Assembly: GCA_028023455.1 (NCBI GenBank)
Contig: JAQFVV010012395.1
Coordinates: 9,042,498-9,106,497, forward strand
DNA length: 64,000 nucleotides
Source of the DNA: Epiperipatus broadwayi
Taxonomy: Eukaryota > Onychophora > Udeonychophora > Euonychophora > Peripatidae
Reading direction: 5' to 3'
Part shown: one piece after another, positions 10,346-23,259 of the stretch
Position numbering within the stretch: the first letter of the stretch is position 1
How the letters are laid out: every line of letters begins with the position of its first letter
Program-made: the position numbers and the translations under genes
Notes under the pieces: generated by a model
Databases searched by the model: none
Told to the model about the DNA's origin: nothing
The model's input: only the letters and a program-made list of their open reading frames with translations

Positions 10346-12969
10346 CCCCCTAATATCAAAATTTCTTAACTTAAATTGAAAAATAAAAATGGCTGAAGAT
10401 ATATGAACACAAGATAATAGATAAAAAGGGCAAATTATTTTAAAAAAATACAAGAAAATGGTATCAGATCCTGTAATAATTCAAATTTAAAAAATAAACA
10501 AGTCCGTGATTAATACAAAAACAAACATGGTGGACAATGGCGGACAAAAACGCGGGAAATCCAATGCAATGGTTATATAAACTAACAACAAAATCTTCTA
10601 ATAATTTACCTTTCGACATTTCCATATATGAATGGGATCAAAAATAATTAAGAGCAATGGTTATATGAACTAAAGAGAATCTATTTCTCAGCTTGCATGA
10701 AGAATACAATCAAAAATAATTAAAATGCAAATACAGAATTCGGTGTATTACTAAGACATAAAGAATTACTGAGTAACTTTTCAAAAATATACATTTCATA
10801 TTTAAAAATAAAAAGACTATTTGCAAATAATAAGTCACAACACTTAAATACCAAGTTATAAATAGTAAGTAATTAAATATAATTATAGCAAGTTATTCAT
10901 TATTTATTAATTAATAATTACATAGAGTTTAAAATAAGCATTGATTCCAGTTAAAAAAAATATTATATTTATTTGCAAGAACATTACAGGATTTTATTTT
11001 AACAAGAATTGGAATAAATAAGAATATTAAAATAGAGTTTTAAAAATATATTTGTAGAAATTTTACCAGCATTTTGTTCGAAGTTCAGTTCACCATTTAC
11101 ACAATGTCAGTTGATCGATGTCCTTGTTTACAACTGTTCTTTAATTAAAGTTATAAAATTTACCTTTCTATTCTTAAATTAGCACTTTTATCAAAGGTGA
11201 TTGATCTCCATTTGAATAATAGCAGATTAAAAAAAATACTTTAATAGAAGATATTGACAAAACACTATGGCAAAGTTATTGCTGCTTGAAATATAGCATA
11301 TATAATATCCCAATACAGTTTCGTTTTTCTGAAACAAAGTTACAGATTGAAATGTGATGTAATAGCTCTTTCTTAATATTCTTCCACAAAAATATAACAC
11401 CACGAATACAATTCAAAATACGAAATGATTTTTCTTTAATTAGAATTATCGAATAATAAATTATTCACATGGAGATCATATATTCCAATACAGTTTCATT
11501 TTTCTTAAAAAAGCTGCAAATTGAAATGTGATGTAATAGTTTTTTCTTACATTAAAAAATATAGGTGTTCACAATATCCTTCCACAACAATATGAAATGA
11601 TTTTTCTTTAATTACAATTACCAAATAATAAATTATACTTCAACATTTAGAAAAGAAATGATTTTCTTTAAAATGATCTCCATGTGAATAATTTATTATT
11701 TGATAATTCTAATTAAAGAAAAATCATTTTATTTTGAATTGTATTCATGGTGTTATATTTTTGTGGAAGGATATTAAGAAAAAGCTATTACATCACATTT
11801 CAATTTGCAACTTTTTAAAGAAAAACGAAACTATTGGGATATATGATCTCCATGTGAATAATTTATTATTCGATAATTCTAATTAAAGGAAAATCATTTC
11901 GTATTTTGAATTGTATTCATGGTGTTATATTTTTGTGGAAGGATATTAAGAAAGAGTTATTACATCACATTTCAATCTGCAACTTTGTTTCAGAAAAATG
12001 AAACTGTATTGGGATATTATATATGCTGTATTTCAAGCAGCAATAACTTTGCCATAGTGTTTTGTCAATGTCTTCTATTAAAGTATTTTTTTTAATCTGC
12101 TATTATTCAAATGGAGATCAATCACCTTTGATAAAAGTGCTAATTTAAGAATAGAAAGGTAAATTTTATAACTTTAATTAAAGAACAGTTGTAAACAAGG
12201 ACATCGATCAACTGACATTGTGTAAATGGTGAACTGAACTTCGAACAAAAAGCTGGTAAAATTTCTACAAATATATTTTTAAAACCCTATTTTAATATTC
12301 TTATTTATTCCAATTCTTGTTATAATAAAATCCTGTAACGTTCTTGCAAATAAATATAATATTTTTTCTAACTGGAATCAATGCTTATTTTAAACTCTAT
12401 ATAATTATTAATTAATAAATAATGAATAACTTGCTATAATTATATTTAATTACTTACTATTTATAACTTGGTATTTAAGTATTGTGACTTATTAATTGCA
12501 AATAGTCTTTTTATTTTTAAATATGAAATGTATATTTTTGAAAAGTTACTCAGTAATTCTTTATCTCTTAGTAATACACCAAATTCTGTATTTGCATTTT
12601 AATTAGTTTTGATCGTATTCTTGATGCAAATTGAGAAATAGATTCTCTTTAGTTTATATAACCATTGCTTTTAATTATTTTTGATCCCATTCATATATGG
12701 AAATGTCAAAAGGTAAATAATTAGAGGATTTTGTTGTTAGTTTATATAACCATTGCTTTGGATTTCCCACATTTTTGTCTGCCATTGTCCACCATGTTTG
12801 TTTTTGTATTAATCACGGACTTATTTATTTTTTAAATTTGAATTATTACAGGATCTGATACCATTTTCTTGTGTTTTTTTAAATAATTTGTCCTTTTTAT
12901 CTATTATCTTGTGTACATATATCTTCAGCCCTTTTTATTTTTCGATTTAAGTTAAGAAATTTTGATATT

Positions 12970-13195
12970 AGGGGGGGGGTCAGCCACTTTCATCGTTTTT
13001 TTTTATTTGTGATTTTTGAGACACTTTCATCAGTTTTTTTTTATTTGTCATTTTTGATCCACTTTCATCGATTCCTTTTTTTTATTTGTCATTTTTTAGC
13101 CACTTTCATCGATTCCTTTTTTTTATTTGTCATTTTTGTGCCACTTTCATCAGGTTTTTTTTTTTTTTGTCATTTTTTAGCCACTTTCGTAAAAA
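12970..13195. repeat. Tandem array in the right foldback arm, 6 units
   Basis: This is the reverse complement of the left-arm array (agccactttcatcgattcc units) with about 6 copies, next to a G9 run. Open frames here (for example FFSHFHRFLFF) are translations of the repeat. Confidence 0.9.
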
Positions 13196-13281
13196 AATTT
13201 ATCACTTGCAATTTTCAGGCCGGTTGTTGATGGTGTCGCTGTGCCCTCTGATGGCGGCAGTACGGTCTGCAAACTACAACC

Positions 13282-14625
13282 AAAAAACTCTTATCATTCT
13301 TAACAAATTATGCGTCAACAGTCAGATAGACATTTTCTAATATGTACGTTTCTTTCAACTTTTAATTTTTTTTTTTTTTTAAAAAAACTTAACATGTAAT
13401 GATGAGATATTGATAAATATTTTCATTACTGAGTACAACAGATGTATAACCAATTTTTTATTTTTTTTATTTTTTAAAAAAAAATGAAACAATGTAACTT
13501 CATGTTATTATAATATGATAATCTATTTTGTATGATCTAGAAATTATACTATAGGTGATTATATATATTCGAGTGTGTGCATGATGCTATAAATGATTTT
13601 TTTTTAATTGTATTTATTATGCTTAATTTCGCTAATGAAATTTATTTAAAAAAAATAAAGAATTAAAACCTTGTCTGATATAAATTGAAGGTAGAAATGG
13701 TCAGGGATGATTAGATTATTTTGATTGAGTTTGGAGATATTATTTAATTCTCACATATATAGGGGTACGTGTTTTGTTAGTGTTTTCCCATGCCTTTCTT
13801 TGTTCTTGTATAGTTAGTGTTAGATGATATATACTGATTATAACAGATAAGTGTTGTATAATTTTTTATAATATGTATAAAATATGATTGATTTATGGCA
13901 TTATCCAAGTTATATAAATAAGCTAATAAAAAGTATGTTTAGAAATACTAATATTTACAATTTTATAAAAATGCACATATTCGAAGATATATGATTCACA
14001 TATCAAATATTAGTCGGTTTTGGTTTTACTGTGGAAGAAATGTAATTGGTTAGCAAGGTGCAATAACAATAATATTTTTTTTTAATTTATTATTTATTTT
14101 GTCTTTTATGTTTAATAAATGTTTTATTGAATTAATAGTCCATATGAATTGCTTGATTATATATACATTTGATCCTTCATTTCCACACACACACATCTAG
14201 TTAACATAACATGGTTCTACAATATCTAAATTTGCTAGTATAGGTCGAGTTATATTTAATCTGTCTGAAGATGATAAATCACCATATTACAGTGCTAGTA
14301 ATATATTCTATTTTTTTTAGAATAGATGGTGATGTGGATATAAAAGCTACCCAACCCTCATCATTATCTATTCTATACTAAATATAATAATTGATGATTG
14401 TGCAACAGTTTTATTATTGAATAGATGCTTAGAACCTATTTAAATTAACATTATAGAATTATTGTTTGTAGACGTTTTTATCATCCTTATTTGCCTCCTA
14501 TATGAAGACCATACCCTATAACCTCAACTGAGCTAAGCCATAGAATAATTACAATATAAGAATCTTTTAAATAAGTTTAAAATCAATTTACAATTATAAA
14601 TTTTATTCTATCTTGTATAGAATTG
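13282..14625. other. AT-rich region, no gene seen
   Basis: Long A and T runs occur near 13365-13390 and 13455-13485. A short possible foldback lies at 14330 (attctatttttttt with agaatagat). Nothing coding is recognised. Confidence 0.35.
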
Positions 14626-14975
14626 GCGCCTGGGCATTTATAAATATAATAAAGTGAATAAGTGAAGAGGACAGAGGTTACAGGGTGGGTTAAGTGGCAC
14701 CCAACATGGGGCCTCAACATTTATGGGTTAAATGCTTGATATACGATTGGGTTAAGTGGGTATCCAATCATGGGGCCCTGTTTAATTAAGTCTCATATCT
14801 TGTAGAATATTTACCTTTTGTTGGTTTAATTGATTAAGTTGTGACTAGCGTGGATGGCTTGATATATACATAGAGGCCACAGTTGCCATGAGTTTAAATG
14901 GATATCCAATTATATGATCTTGATTACTTAAGTCTCATATCTTGTAGAGTGTTTATATTTTGTTGATATATATTG
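14626..14975 (+). repeat. Three degenerate ~110 bp repeats resembling an LTR-element leader
   Basis: The blocks gggttaagtggcacccaaca (about 14687), gggttaagtgggtatccaat (about 14748) and tttaaatggatatccaatta (about 14892) repeat. Each of the last two is followed by taagtctcatatcttgtag. The strings attggcgcctgggca (14623) and tggcacccaacatggggcc resemble primer-binding-site regions of LTR retroelements. No flanking LTR was identified, so this is a weak call. Confidence 0.3.
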
Positions 14976-15367
14976 GCATATACCTGAGATGAGAAGTAAT
15001 TAGTGCTATTAGAATTACTTTATTCCTGTTTTAAATATACAGTTATTGTAGAATTGGTTCCAAAATAGAATCAAGTTGGCAGTTTTCTTATTCTAGGATT
15101 TTTATATTAATCTGGAAGATTAATAGAGATGTTTGATAAAATGGAAATAGGAATAAATGGAGCATTAACTAAGGTTTGAAATAAGCCAATTAGAGTTTGA
15201 AATAAGCCAATACCTGAAAGATGTGTAATAGATATATGAATGTCAGATGTATAGTTTAAAAATAAACATTTTTTTAGGTGAAATAAATAAATACAGCCAT
15301 GAGACAGCTTAATTTCAATTATAAAGCTATATAAATATCACAATTTATAGTAAATGTTAAAGTTGAT

Positions 15368-15370
15368 AGC

Positions 15371-15417
<47 letters not shown>

Positions 15418-15470
15418 ATAGGTTAGAATATATATATATATATATATATATTCTAACCTATCAAAAAATG
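15368..15470. repeat. (TA)n tract with a TA-centred hairpin
   Basis: A (TA)n tract is followed by a palindrome at 15415-15464, in which TTGATAGGTTAGAATATA pairs with its exact complement around a (TA)n loop. An outer CATTTTTT/AAAAAATG pair encloses both. It could be an extremely short TA-targeted inverted-repeat element or a product of slippage. Confidence 0.8.
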
Positions 15471-18400
15471 AAGAAATTAAAATAAATGAGCGAATTCAAT
15501 AAAGAGAATTCGGAAATAAATAAACTCTTCCGTCTATGATTCGGGTACGCTTTGTATAGAATGGGTAGCAAATCCGTATATTACCTAATATAGCTCGACG
15601 TTTGGTTAGTTATAATAATTCAGCTACAGTGATATGCAGTTCAGACAGAGATAGAATAAAAAAAAATTATCATTAATAAAATAAATTTAAAAATAAAATT
15701 TAGAATAAACTAACATTCTTTCTCTATCCAAAACACATTCTCTGAGCTGTAAGTACTTGCACTGTTTGACAATGATGATGATGATTTCATGTCATTGTTA
15801 ATATTACTGACTAAAACAAAAAATTCATTAATTTGCCAATATGATCTCAATATTTTATTATTATACAATCAGAAGTTTCAATCTCTTTAGCCATGCCACG
15901 CTTGTAATATTGATCATAATTGATCAATTCTTAATGTAAGAGCACTTATAATAATGACACTAATCTCAGGGTTCTCTGTTATTTTTAAAGAAAAATGCTC
16001 GGCAGTATTGTGTTGTCGCATATGACTGACATTCTGGTCAGCTATAGGAAACATTTATCTTATTTAAATTCCATGTGTTTTCATCCACATATCAACTATT
16101 ATAATATTTAACGAGATGATAACTATATTTAATAACAACGCATAATTTTGAATAATACAGCCATTTTATCCAGAATCTCAGTCGGAATGATGAAAAGACA
16201 AGGGTGCTTTTGTGTCCTTCCATTATCCATGACAACACAATAATTTGACTAAGATTTATTACTCAGACACTTCACTTAAAAGTGTACTTAACAATGTGCA
16301 ACCAAAAGTGACTAGTTTGGGAATAAAGTGATTTTACACACATATAAAATAAAATGTTCTTGGTCTGAAGTTTTCAATTCCATAAATAATTCTTATTAAA
16401 TTAAACTATACTGAAATATTCTGATCTGCTTACAATTGTCTATCTGGTGTATTGAATTTAAGATTTCATAAATGATTTCAGACTCAAGAAAAGTATTGCA
16501 AGTATTATGCAAATACATTTTTATTTAGCACACAAGAAAAATGACTCAAGACAAGTTGTAACAAGACTATAATTTATTATTAAATTTTAACAAGTTGATG
16601 ATTTATTATTACAGTTTAACAAAACTATCCTTTATGATTAACATAATAAACAAACATATACAATTTATTCGATCCCATATGGATAAAACAAAATATAACT
16701 AACATTAATTCGTCTATACTTTTAGACCTGGATTCGAACTACTTCTTCATCTTCTTTTTACATTTATTCAAATTGAATATAACAAAATAAATATTATTAT
16801 CGATACATCAACTCATCCGTTTAGTGTATCTTATATGAACGGTTACTTAACTTTATTAACTAACTATTTGTTTTAAAATACAAATAATCTGATTCTAGGC
16901 TATGCGTACAAACGATTTTTATTATCATATCTTTAACTAAATGATAGTTTTTATTTAAATAACTTATTATAATTTATGGGTTATTTATCAGAAGTTACAC
17001 TTATTATTTTAATATTTACCTTAATAACAACTGAAGTTGTTATACACAATGTATTCCTCAGTATAAGTTATATTGTGAGTGCTAATTAATTATTAACCCG
17101 AATTACACCTAGTATTTGAACCCTCCATTGGCAAATAAAAATTTATAAAGCACGCAATTTTAAACTTACTCTCTCCATTGACTTACGTGTGGATTACCAG
17201 CACTATTCCGCCGCACAATCCAGACATTGATCATATATACTAGCATGCTATTTTTACTAAATGGATCTTGAGGAATTAACCTCCAATATACCCGTTATCT
17301 TGCCATAACTTTCTAAACAAAACACAATATTCAACACCTTCCGTGGTGGAATTATCTCTATTTTCTCATGAGGAATATGGAATAACACTGAAGGTCTGTA
17401 GATTTAACTACTACATTAAAATAGTTTGGTGGGTCCTTGCCTCTTACTTGGGCATAATAGGAACGCACACCAAATATAATCCTCTCCTGGGATTTTAACG
17501 AATGAAATACACTAAATACGATATAAATTACTGATCGCCCTAACTCTGAGAAGCGATCACTTGGGTTATAAACATACCCGAATACTAGATTTATCTATTC
17601 CCCTCATGGAAAATAAAGCTTTTGGGGAGATCATTTTCCATCCCACAAAATAAAGACATTACAATTATTACTTATGCGAATCTTAAGCATATACCAATGC
17701 TATATCGGGGCAAGACAAGCAAATACACTAATTACACTAAATTTATGTTCCGGGGTATACTTAGATCAACGTCTGAAATCAATGGATAACACAGAATAAA
17801 CCATAATAATTTTCACCTTTGCCAAAGAAACATTCAACAAGTAATTGGTAGTCTAGTATCTTGAACTAAATTAAGTGAATGCGTTAATAAAGAATAATTG
17901 GGAATAAGTTCCACAATTAACATAGTATAAATTTGTTTCAAACTTTAAATAAGTAATATCCTGTATAGCACTTCTCTTTAATTACTTCTGATAATTTTAA
18001 CTAGATATTTTACCTATTAAGTATCTAAATTTTTCTACTTTTACGCATCTAACATATAAATTTATACCCATAATACATATCATAAGTAAACACATTTTAT
18101 AAAAAAAAATTTTTTTTTTCATGTCGAATATAAATTTAACCTAGAATAAGTATATGAAAACATACCTTTATGATTACAAGGTCATTTAAATATTACTTGA
18201 CTATACAGCCTTTAACCTGTTGATATAAAAAAAAATACACATAATTTTACAAATTAGTAAAAAAAAAAATCATTACTTAACAAGTGCTTATTATCTCACT
18301 AGAAAAATGTTTTTCCGTTGGGCAATTTATCTAGATGAAGAACTTGATCCATTCGTAGTTCACGAAGCAATTTTAAAACAAGAAAACACATTTTATTATT

Positions 18401-19985
18401 TCATTTATATAAAAGTTGCCTCCATTCTGGTGCAATTAATAAATTAGGCAAAGAAAACATAGCAGTGTTGGATGTTAATTCTTCTTTGAATTAACTGCTA
18501 TAATTTTGGGATCCAAGAAAACAATACATATTTTAACATGACGAATATTTGACGATAGTCGATCACATATACAATTCTTTTCTTTTTACTATTGGCGATA
18601 CGTATCATTTTTAGCTAGCTGGCTTAGGAATAAAACTAATGCGCGAATTTTCCAAAATATTATTATTATAAGGACTGCAGCTGACTTACGTGGATATGAA
18701 GTTTTAACGACTCCAATTGATGTATAATATAACATATTATTTTATAGTTATAATTAAGTCATTAATGTTTGTAGTTTTTATTCCTACTCTAGGAATTGTA
18801 ATTTGTCTTTAATAAGGAATTCTCCGTAAAATGCACACATACAAATTTTCTGATATTTGCCTTGAGAAAATTTATATTTTCTTTTTAAAAAATATACAGG
18901 TGCATAAGTAAATATCCTTTATCATTAATATTATTTTTAGATAATTTTCAGTGAATAAAACATATTTTAACGTGGGGAACTTATATTATTTTCAAAGCAG
19001 ACAATTTCTTTTAGAAAGAGCGCGAAATTTTCTAGTTAACTTTCCTTGGCTTTTATAATATGTCTTTTAATTATAATTTTTCTTTTATACCATGAAAAGA
19101 TTATTAAATAAGGTAAAGTTAACAAATAATTGTTTATTTCCTGGAAATTACTTATATTGCTTAATTTAAATATAATGACGCTTTCCGTGATTACTGTAGT
19201 CAATACGGTCATTTTGAACTTTAGCATACGATAGTATATTTTTGCGTATAAAAAGCTTTAAAATAGGTAGATGGCCACAGAAAACAGAATATCTTATCAA
19301 ATAGGATTAGCAACGCATGATATTATTAAAAATTTACTGGACTTATATTTATTTCTGCAATAAAAAATATAAAAAAATTTGTTACCGAATTTCAGTACTG
19401 CTTCCTCCTTGTAAAACTAAAGTCAGACTAAACTTTCTTCAAAATTTTGGCGGTCTTCTTTTAGCGACCTCTTACAGAAAAATAATCATTTAATTATAAC
19501 ATAAACAAAAGAAAAGGAAAAAAAAAACTTATTACAGTTATATATTTCCGTATGATTTAAATGAATTACAAAGTAATTTGACAAATAATGAAAAATAATA
19601 AATACATTTAATTAACAATGTTTATTAGTGAGGTATAATTCTGTATACATTATTATCTAAAATAATTTAAAAATTACCAGAAGTTATTGTGCGTTATGAT
19701 AAGATACTCATCTACTCTCCCTCTACCCATCCAAAATCAATTACTGTTTATAATATGTGCTTTTATACTATATTAAATTGCTCTTATTGTTAATATTTTA
19801 ATTAAATTATTCATGCTCTTCTTCAAAATGACATTGGATTACTAAATTTATTAGTTATTTGCTTAAAACACGTTAAAGTGAGTAAATAGCATACTTTATT
19901 AATCACTTAATATTATTATTATTTTATCTTTTTATTTTCTAAAAAAGGATAGCATTGTTTTCCTGTGGAAACAATGCCAAATAAA
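15471..19985. other. 4.5 kb region without recognisable genes
   Basis: No frame longer than about 63 codons is plausible. The segment at about 17.1-17.8 kb is less AT-rich (for example attccgccgcacaatccag, ctctcctgggattttaac) and its texture resembles the 2.6 kb LTR-like element at 30.4-33.1 kb, but I could not align the two. The stretch at 16725 (acctggattcgaacta) resembles a reversed tRNA B box, with no tRNA fold around it. Confidence 0.35.
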
Positions 19986-20008
19986 CCAAGTGTCAATAAC
20001 ACTAGGTT

Positions 20009-20009
<1 letters not shown>

Positions 20010-20094
<85 letters not shown>

Positions 20095-20104
20095 TTTGCT
20101 TGTC
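20010..20104. repeat. (TA)n tracts flanking an AAGCAAAA hairpin
   Basis: A (TA)n tract is followed by AAAGCAAAATATATA, more (TA)n, and then TATATCTTTTGCTT. The outer parts are near complements, giving a hairpin with a (TA)n stem like those at 15.4 and 62.65 kb. Confidence 0.75.
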
Positions 20105-21214
20105 AATTAAATATAGTACTGATGCTAGACAAACATAAAATTATTGATAGTATTAAATTATAAAGTGTTAATCTTGTTCATATCTGGAACACTTCTGTTA
20201 TAGAAAGTCTATAATTTTGAAGGTTAAATACCATACTTGATTGTTAAAGTTTTGTTGGCTGTATTGCAAGTTTTGTTGATGGATGGAGAGTTTCTGTTAT
20301 TGTCTTAAGTATATGATGTATTCATGTCACTGGTGACTGATTGTTCTCATTCACTGCTCTAACCCAAATTATATCAGTTATTAATTATCATGAAGCAGTT
20401 AACAGTAGTCCTGCCATGATTTTGCCTCTAAGACTCCAGAGAGAGCAAGGCATAGTTCTTTCTAATATATATGTAATATTTGTCTCTAAGACTCCCAAAG
20501 ATGAGCAAGACAATATTTTATAAATAGCCCTTAAGACTTAGATGTAATCAGAGCATTGTGATAGTGTTTGTAGTAAAATATGATGAGTTGTGGTAGCGAC
20601 CAAAATGGGATGATCATCAGAGTATTCATGGAGCATTGTATATTTTGAGAGCAGTGATGAAATTCTTTTATCTATTTCAAAATTGTGAACTGCTAATAAT
20701 TCTTTTGGCTGTCAGTATCTGTTGGATCTTTAGAAGGATGGATGAATATATAACTTGAATATATAGCTCATTCTTAAAAGGCTATTTTCTATATTTTTAT
20801 GAAAAGGTTGGCATTTACCATATTTAAGTAAAAATTGTATATCAGTTGTCATAGTAAATGCATATCATCATTAATTTGATTTTGGTTATAATTTTTTTTC
20901 TTTTGGGTTATAAATGCTGGTTATAATATTTGGATGCACCCAATACAGCATAAAGATAAATGAATATTTTAAAATTATTTTGGTCTTTTATCAGTTATTT
21001 GAATTGGTGTAGTTTGTAATATAACTATAGTGGATCATATAAAATTTAATTAATAATTTCAGTTATGCTTAGATTAATGTTATCTAGTGAAAACTTAATG
21101 TCTTCTTGGCTATGTGTGTGTGGAAAATCAAACATTAAATGGGAAAATAAAATTGTGGATATTTTATGTCATTTAGGTAGTGATGGTGAATTTGAATTGT
21201 TGATTTAGTGGAGG
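20105..21214. other. AT-rich region, no gene seen
   Basis: A short duplication (ctctaagactcc...gagcaag) lies at about 20430-20510. A 60-codon frame across it has no recognisable homology. The stretch is upstream of the gag-like frame and may contain its leader. Confidence 0.35.
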
Positions 21215-22759
21215 TTGGAGTTGGTAAACCTTATTTTCTTAAGTAATATTAATAAATTATTAAGAGATTATAAAATGGAAGAGTTTAGCTTATACAATAG
21301 TTTGGGTGGGTCTCAAGATACACCATCTGCAGACATTGTTGTGATGTCCCCTGACTTTGAATCAGGAAATGAAGCTATAGATATGCCCTATGGAGAGTCT
21401 AGTAAGATGAGAGATACTTTCCCTAAGACTCTAGATGGAGGTATGTTGTTGTTGTTAAAAGATATGTTTGCAGAATTAAGAGAAGAAATAAAGTCTGGTC
21501 GAATAGAAGATAGAGAAAGGTCAAAAGAGATGTTTACAAAATTAGAGTTAGGTCGAATAGAAGATAGTGAAAAGTCAGAAGAGATGTTAACAAAATTGAA
21601 ATCAGAATTAAGGGAACTAAAGTCTGGATGAGTAGAAGATAAAGAAAGGTCAAAAGAGATGTTTGCAGAACTAAAGTCAGGTCAAGATAAGTTAGAGGGA
21701 AGGATAGCTGAAATAACATTGGAAGTTTTAGAAATGAAGTCAGAAATGGCAGAAATAAACGTTAGTATAGTTAGGCAGATGGAAGTTGTGGAGAAGAAAG
21801 TAAAAAGTCAGAAATCAGAGATAGCAATAGAAATAAAATTGAGTCAAAAGAAATCAGAGGAGAGGATAGTTGAAATAAAGTCAAAAATGTCAGAGATAAA
21901 ATTAGAAGTGAAATTAGAAACAAAGCTAGAAGCAAGATTAGAAATACCCAAAATGAAGCTAGAAATGCAAGAGAATATTAATGACCAAGTTGTGCAGATT
22001 AATAAGAATGTTAGTTTAGCCAGTGATGAAATAAATGTCTATAAAGAACTTAGAGAAATAGATGGTCAAGACTAAGAATTAGATGAAAATGTAGCTATAG
22101 ACATGCTTAAAGATTTCAAGAAGAATCTTGATAAACAGAAAGAAGTTGATAAATTAATGAAGAAAGAAATAATTTTCTTAGACATGAAATATCTAGAAAT
22201 TTTGGAAAAGGAATTGCTAAAGGTTACTGATATTACAGATAATAATTTTTTTAAAAAAATGAAGACATAATTCCAAAGTGTGTTCTTGATTATTTAGAAC
22301 ATAAGGTGAAGGCGAATGTTTTTAAAAAATATTTTATGGTGATACTAAATATATAATATATAGTATGACATATTTAATAGAAAGTGTTAGTCATGCTATA
22401 AAAGTCGGTAAAGTGAGAATAAAATGTAAAATTAAGAATACAAAGAAGTTTGATTTAAATTTTCTTAGAAAGGTTATTAATCCAGAAAGAGATTTAGTCA
22501 AAGCCAATGTAAAGCTTAAATGTAAAAGTAAGATGAAAACTAAAGTAGATTTTATGAGAGAGATAATTAATCACAATAAACATATGAAGAAAATTAAAGT
22601 AAAATTCAAAGAGAAGAGTAGAGAGAAGGTTAAGATAAGTTACCTTAATAAAGGTGTAGATTATATAAGAAATATTGGGAAAGCAAAAGTCAAATTTAAA
22701 AGAATAAATGAAAAGATAGTTAATTTAAATCTTGGTAGAAAGATTGTTGATGAAGAAAA
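21215..22759 (+). pseudogene. Decayed Lys/Glu-rich coiled-coil protein, probably retroelement gag-like
   Basis: The frame from 21215 runs past an in-frame TGA at 21629-21631 (Arg CGA to TGA is likely) to a TAA at 22073-22075. It continues to 22270 and then needs a frameshift to reach the open frame at 22365 that enters the assembly gap. The better start is the ATG at 21275 (MEEFSLYNSLGG). The first ~60 residues are acidic. The middle has repeated coiled-coil units (ELREEIKSGRIEDRERSKEM, then KELRELKSG, then FAELKSGQDKLEGRI) like the N-terminal Gag of some insect-type Gypsy elements. The last part is strongly Lys-rich, with four imperfect ~30-residue repeats. No zinc knuckle, protease or polymerase is visible before the gap. 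A host gene for a filament-like protein is the alternative. Confidence 0.45.
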
Positions 22760-23259
22760 NNNNNNNNNNNNNNNNNNNNNNNNNNNNNNNNNNNNNNNNN
22801 NNNNNNNNNNNNNNNNNNNNNNNNNNNNNNNNNNNNNNNNNNNNNNNNNNNNNNNNNNNNNNNNNNNNNNNNNNNNNNNNNNNNNNNNNNNNNNNNNNNN
22901 NNNNNNNNNNNNNNNNNNNNNNNNNNNNNNNNNNNNNNNNNNNNNNNNNNNNNNNNNNNNNNNNNNNNNNNNNNNNNNNNNNNNNNNNNNNNNNNNNNNN
23001 NNNNNNNNNNNNNNNNNNNNNNNNNNNNNNNNNNNNNNNNNNNNNNNNNNNNNNNNNNNNNNNNNNNNNNNNNNNNNNNNNNNNNNNNNNNNNNNNNNNN
23101 NNNNNNNNNNNNNNNNNNNNNNNNNNNNNNNNNNNNNNNNNNNNNNNNNNNNNNNNNNNNNNNNNNNNNNNNNNNNNNNNNNNNNNNNNNNNNNNNNNNN
23201 NNNNNNNNNNNNNNNNNNNNNNNNNNNNNNNNNNNNNNNNNNNNNNNNNNNNNNNNNNN
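22760..23259. other. Assembly gap, 500 N
   Basis: Exactly 500 unknown bases, so the length is probably a placeholder. It interrupts the gag-like frame and abuts the hammerhead tandem unit, which suggests a repeat collapsed in assembly. Confidence 0.99.

Larger units (their letters stand above)
9799..13281. mobile_element. 3.48 kb foldback (long inverted repeat) DNA element
   Basis: The two halves are near-complete reverse complements, with arms of about 1.7-1.8 kb meeting near 11.65 kb. The outer ends are GGTTGTAGTTTGCAGACC and its complement GGTCTGCAAACTACAACC, followed inward by a GC-richer block (ccgccatcagagggcg). A possible 7 bp target duplication, AAAAAAC, lies at 9792-9798 and 13282-13288, though it is low complexity. 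Each arm holds, from outside in, a tandem array of a gatgaaagtggctc unit, a C- or G-run, about 900 bp of unique sequence, and a ~165 bp module repeated twice. No transposase frame is present, so it would be non-autonomous, in the style of Foldback or MITE elements. The family is not known to me. Confidence 0.85.

Noticed and set aside
10135-10359. Phe-rich frames here and at 13009-13340
   Set aside because: They are translations of the tandem unit in the foldback arms.
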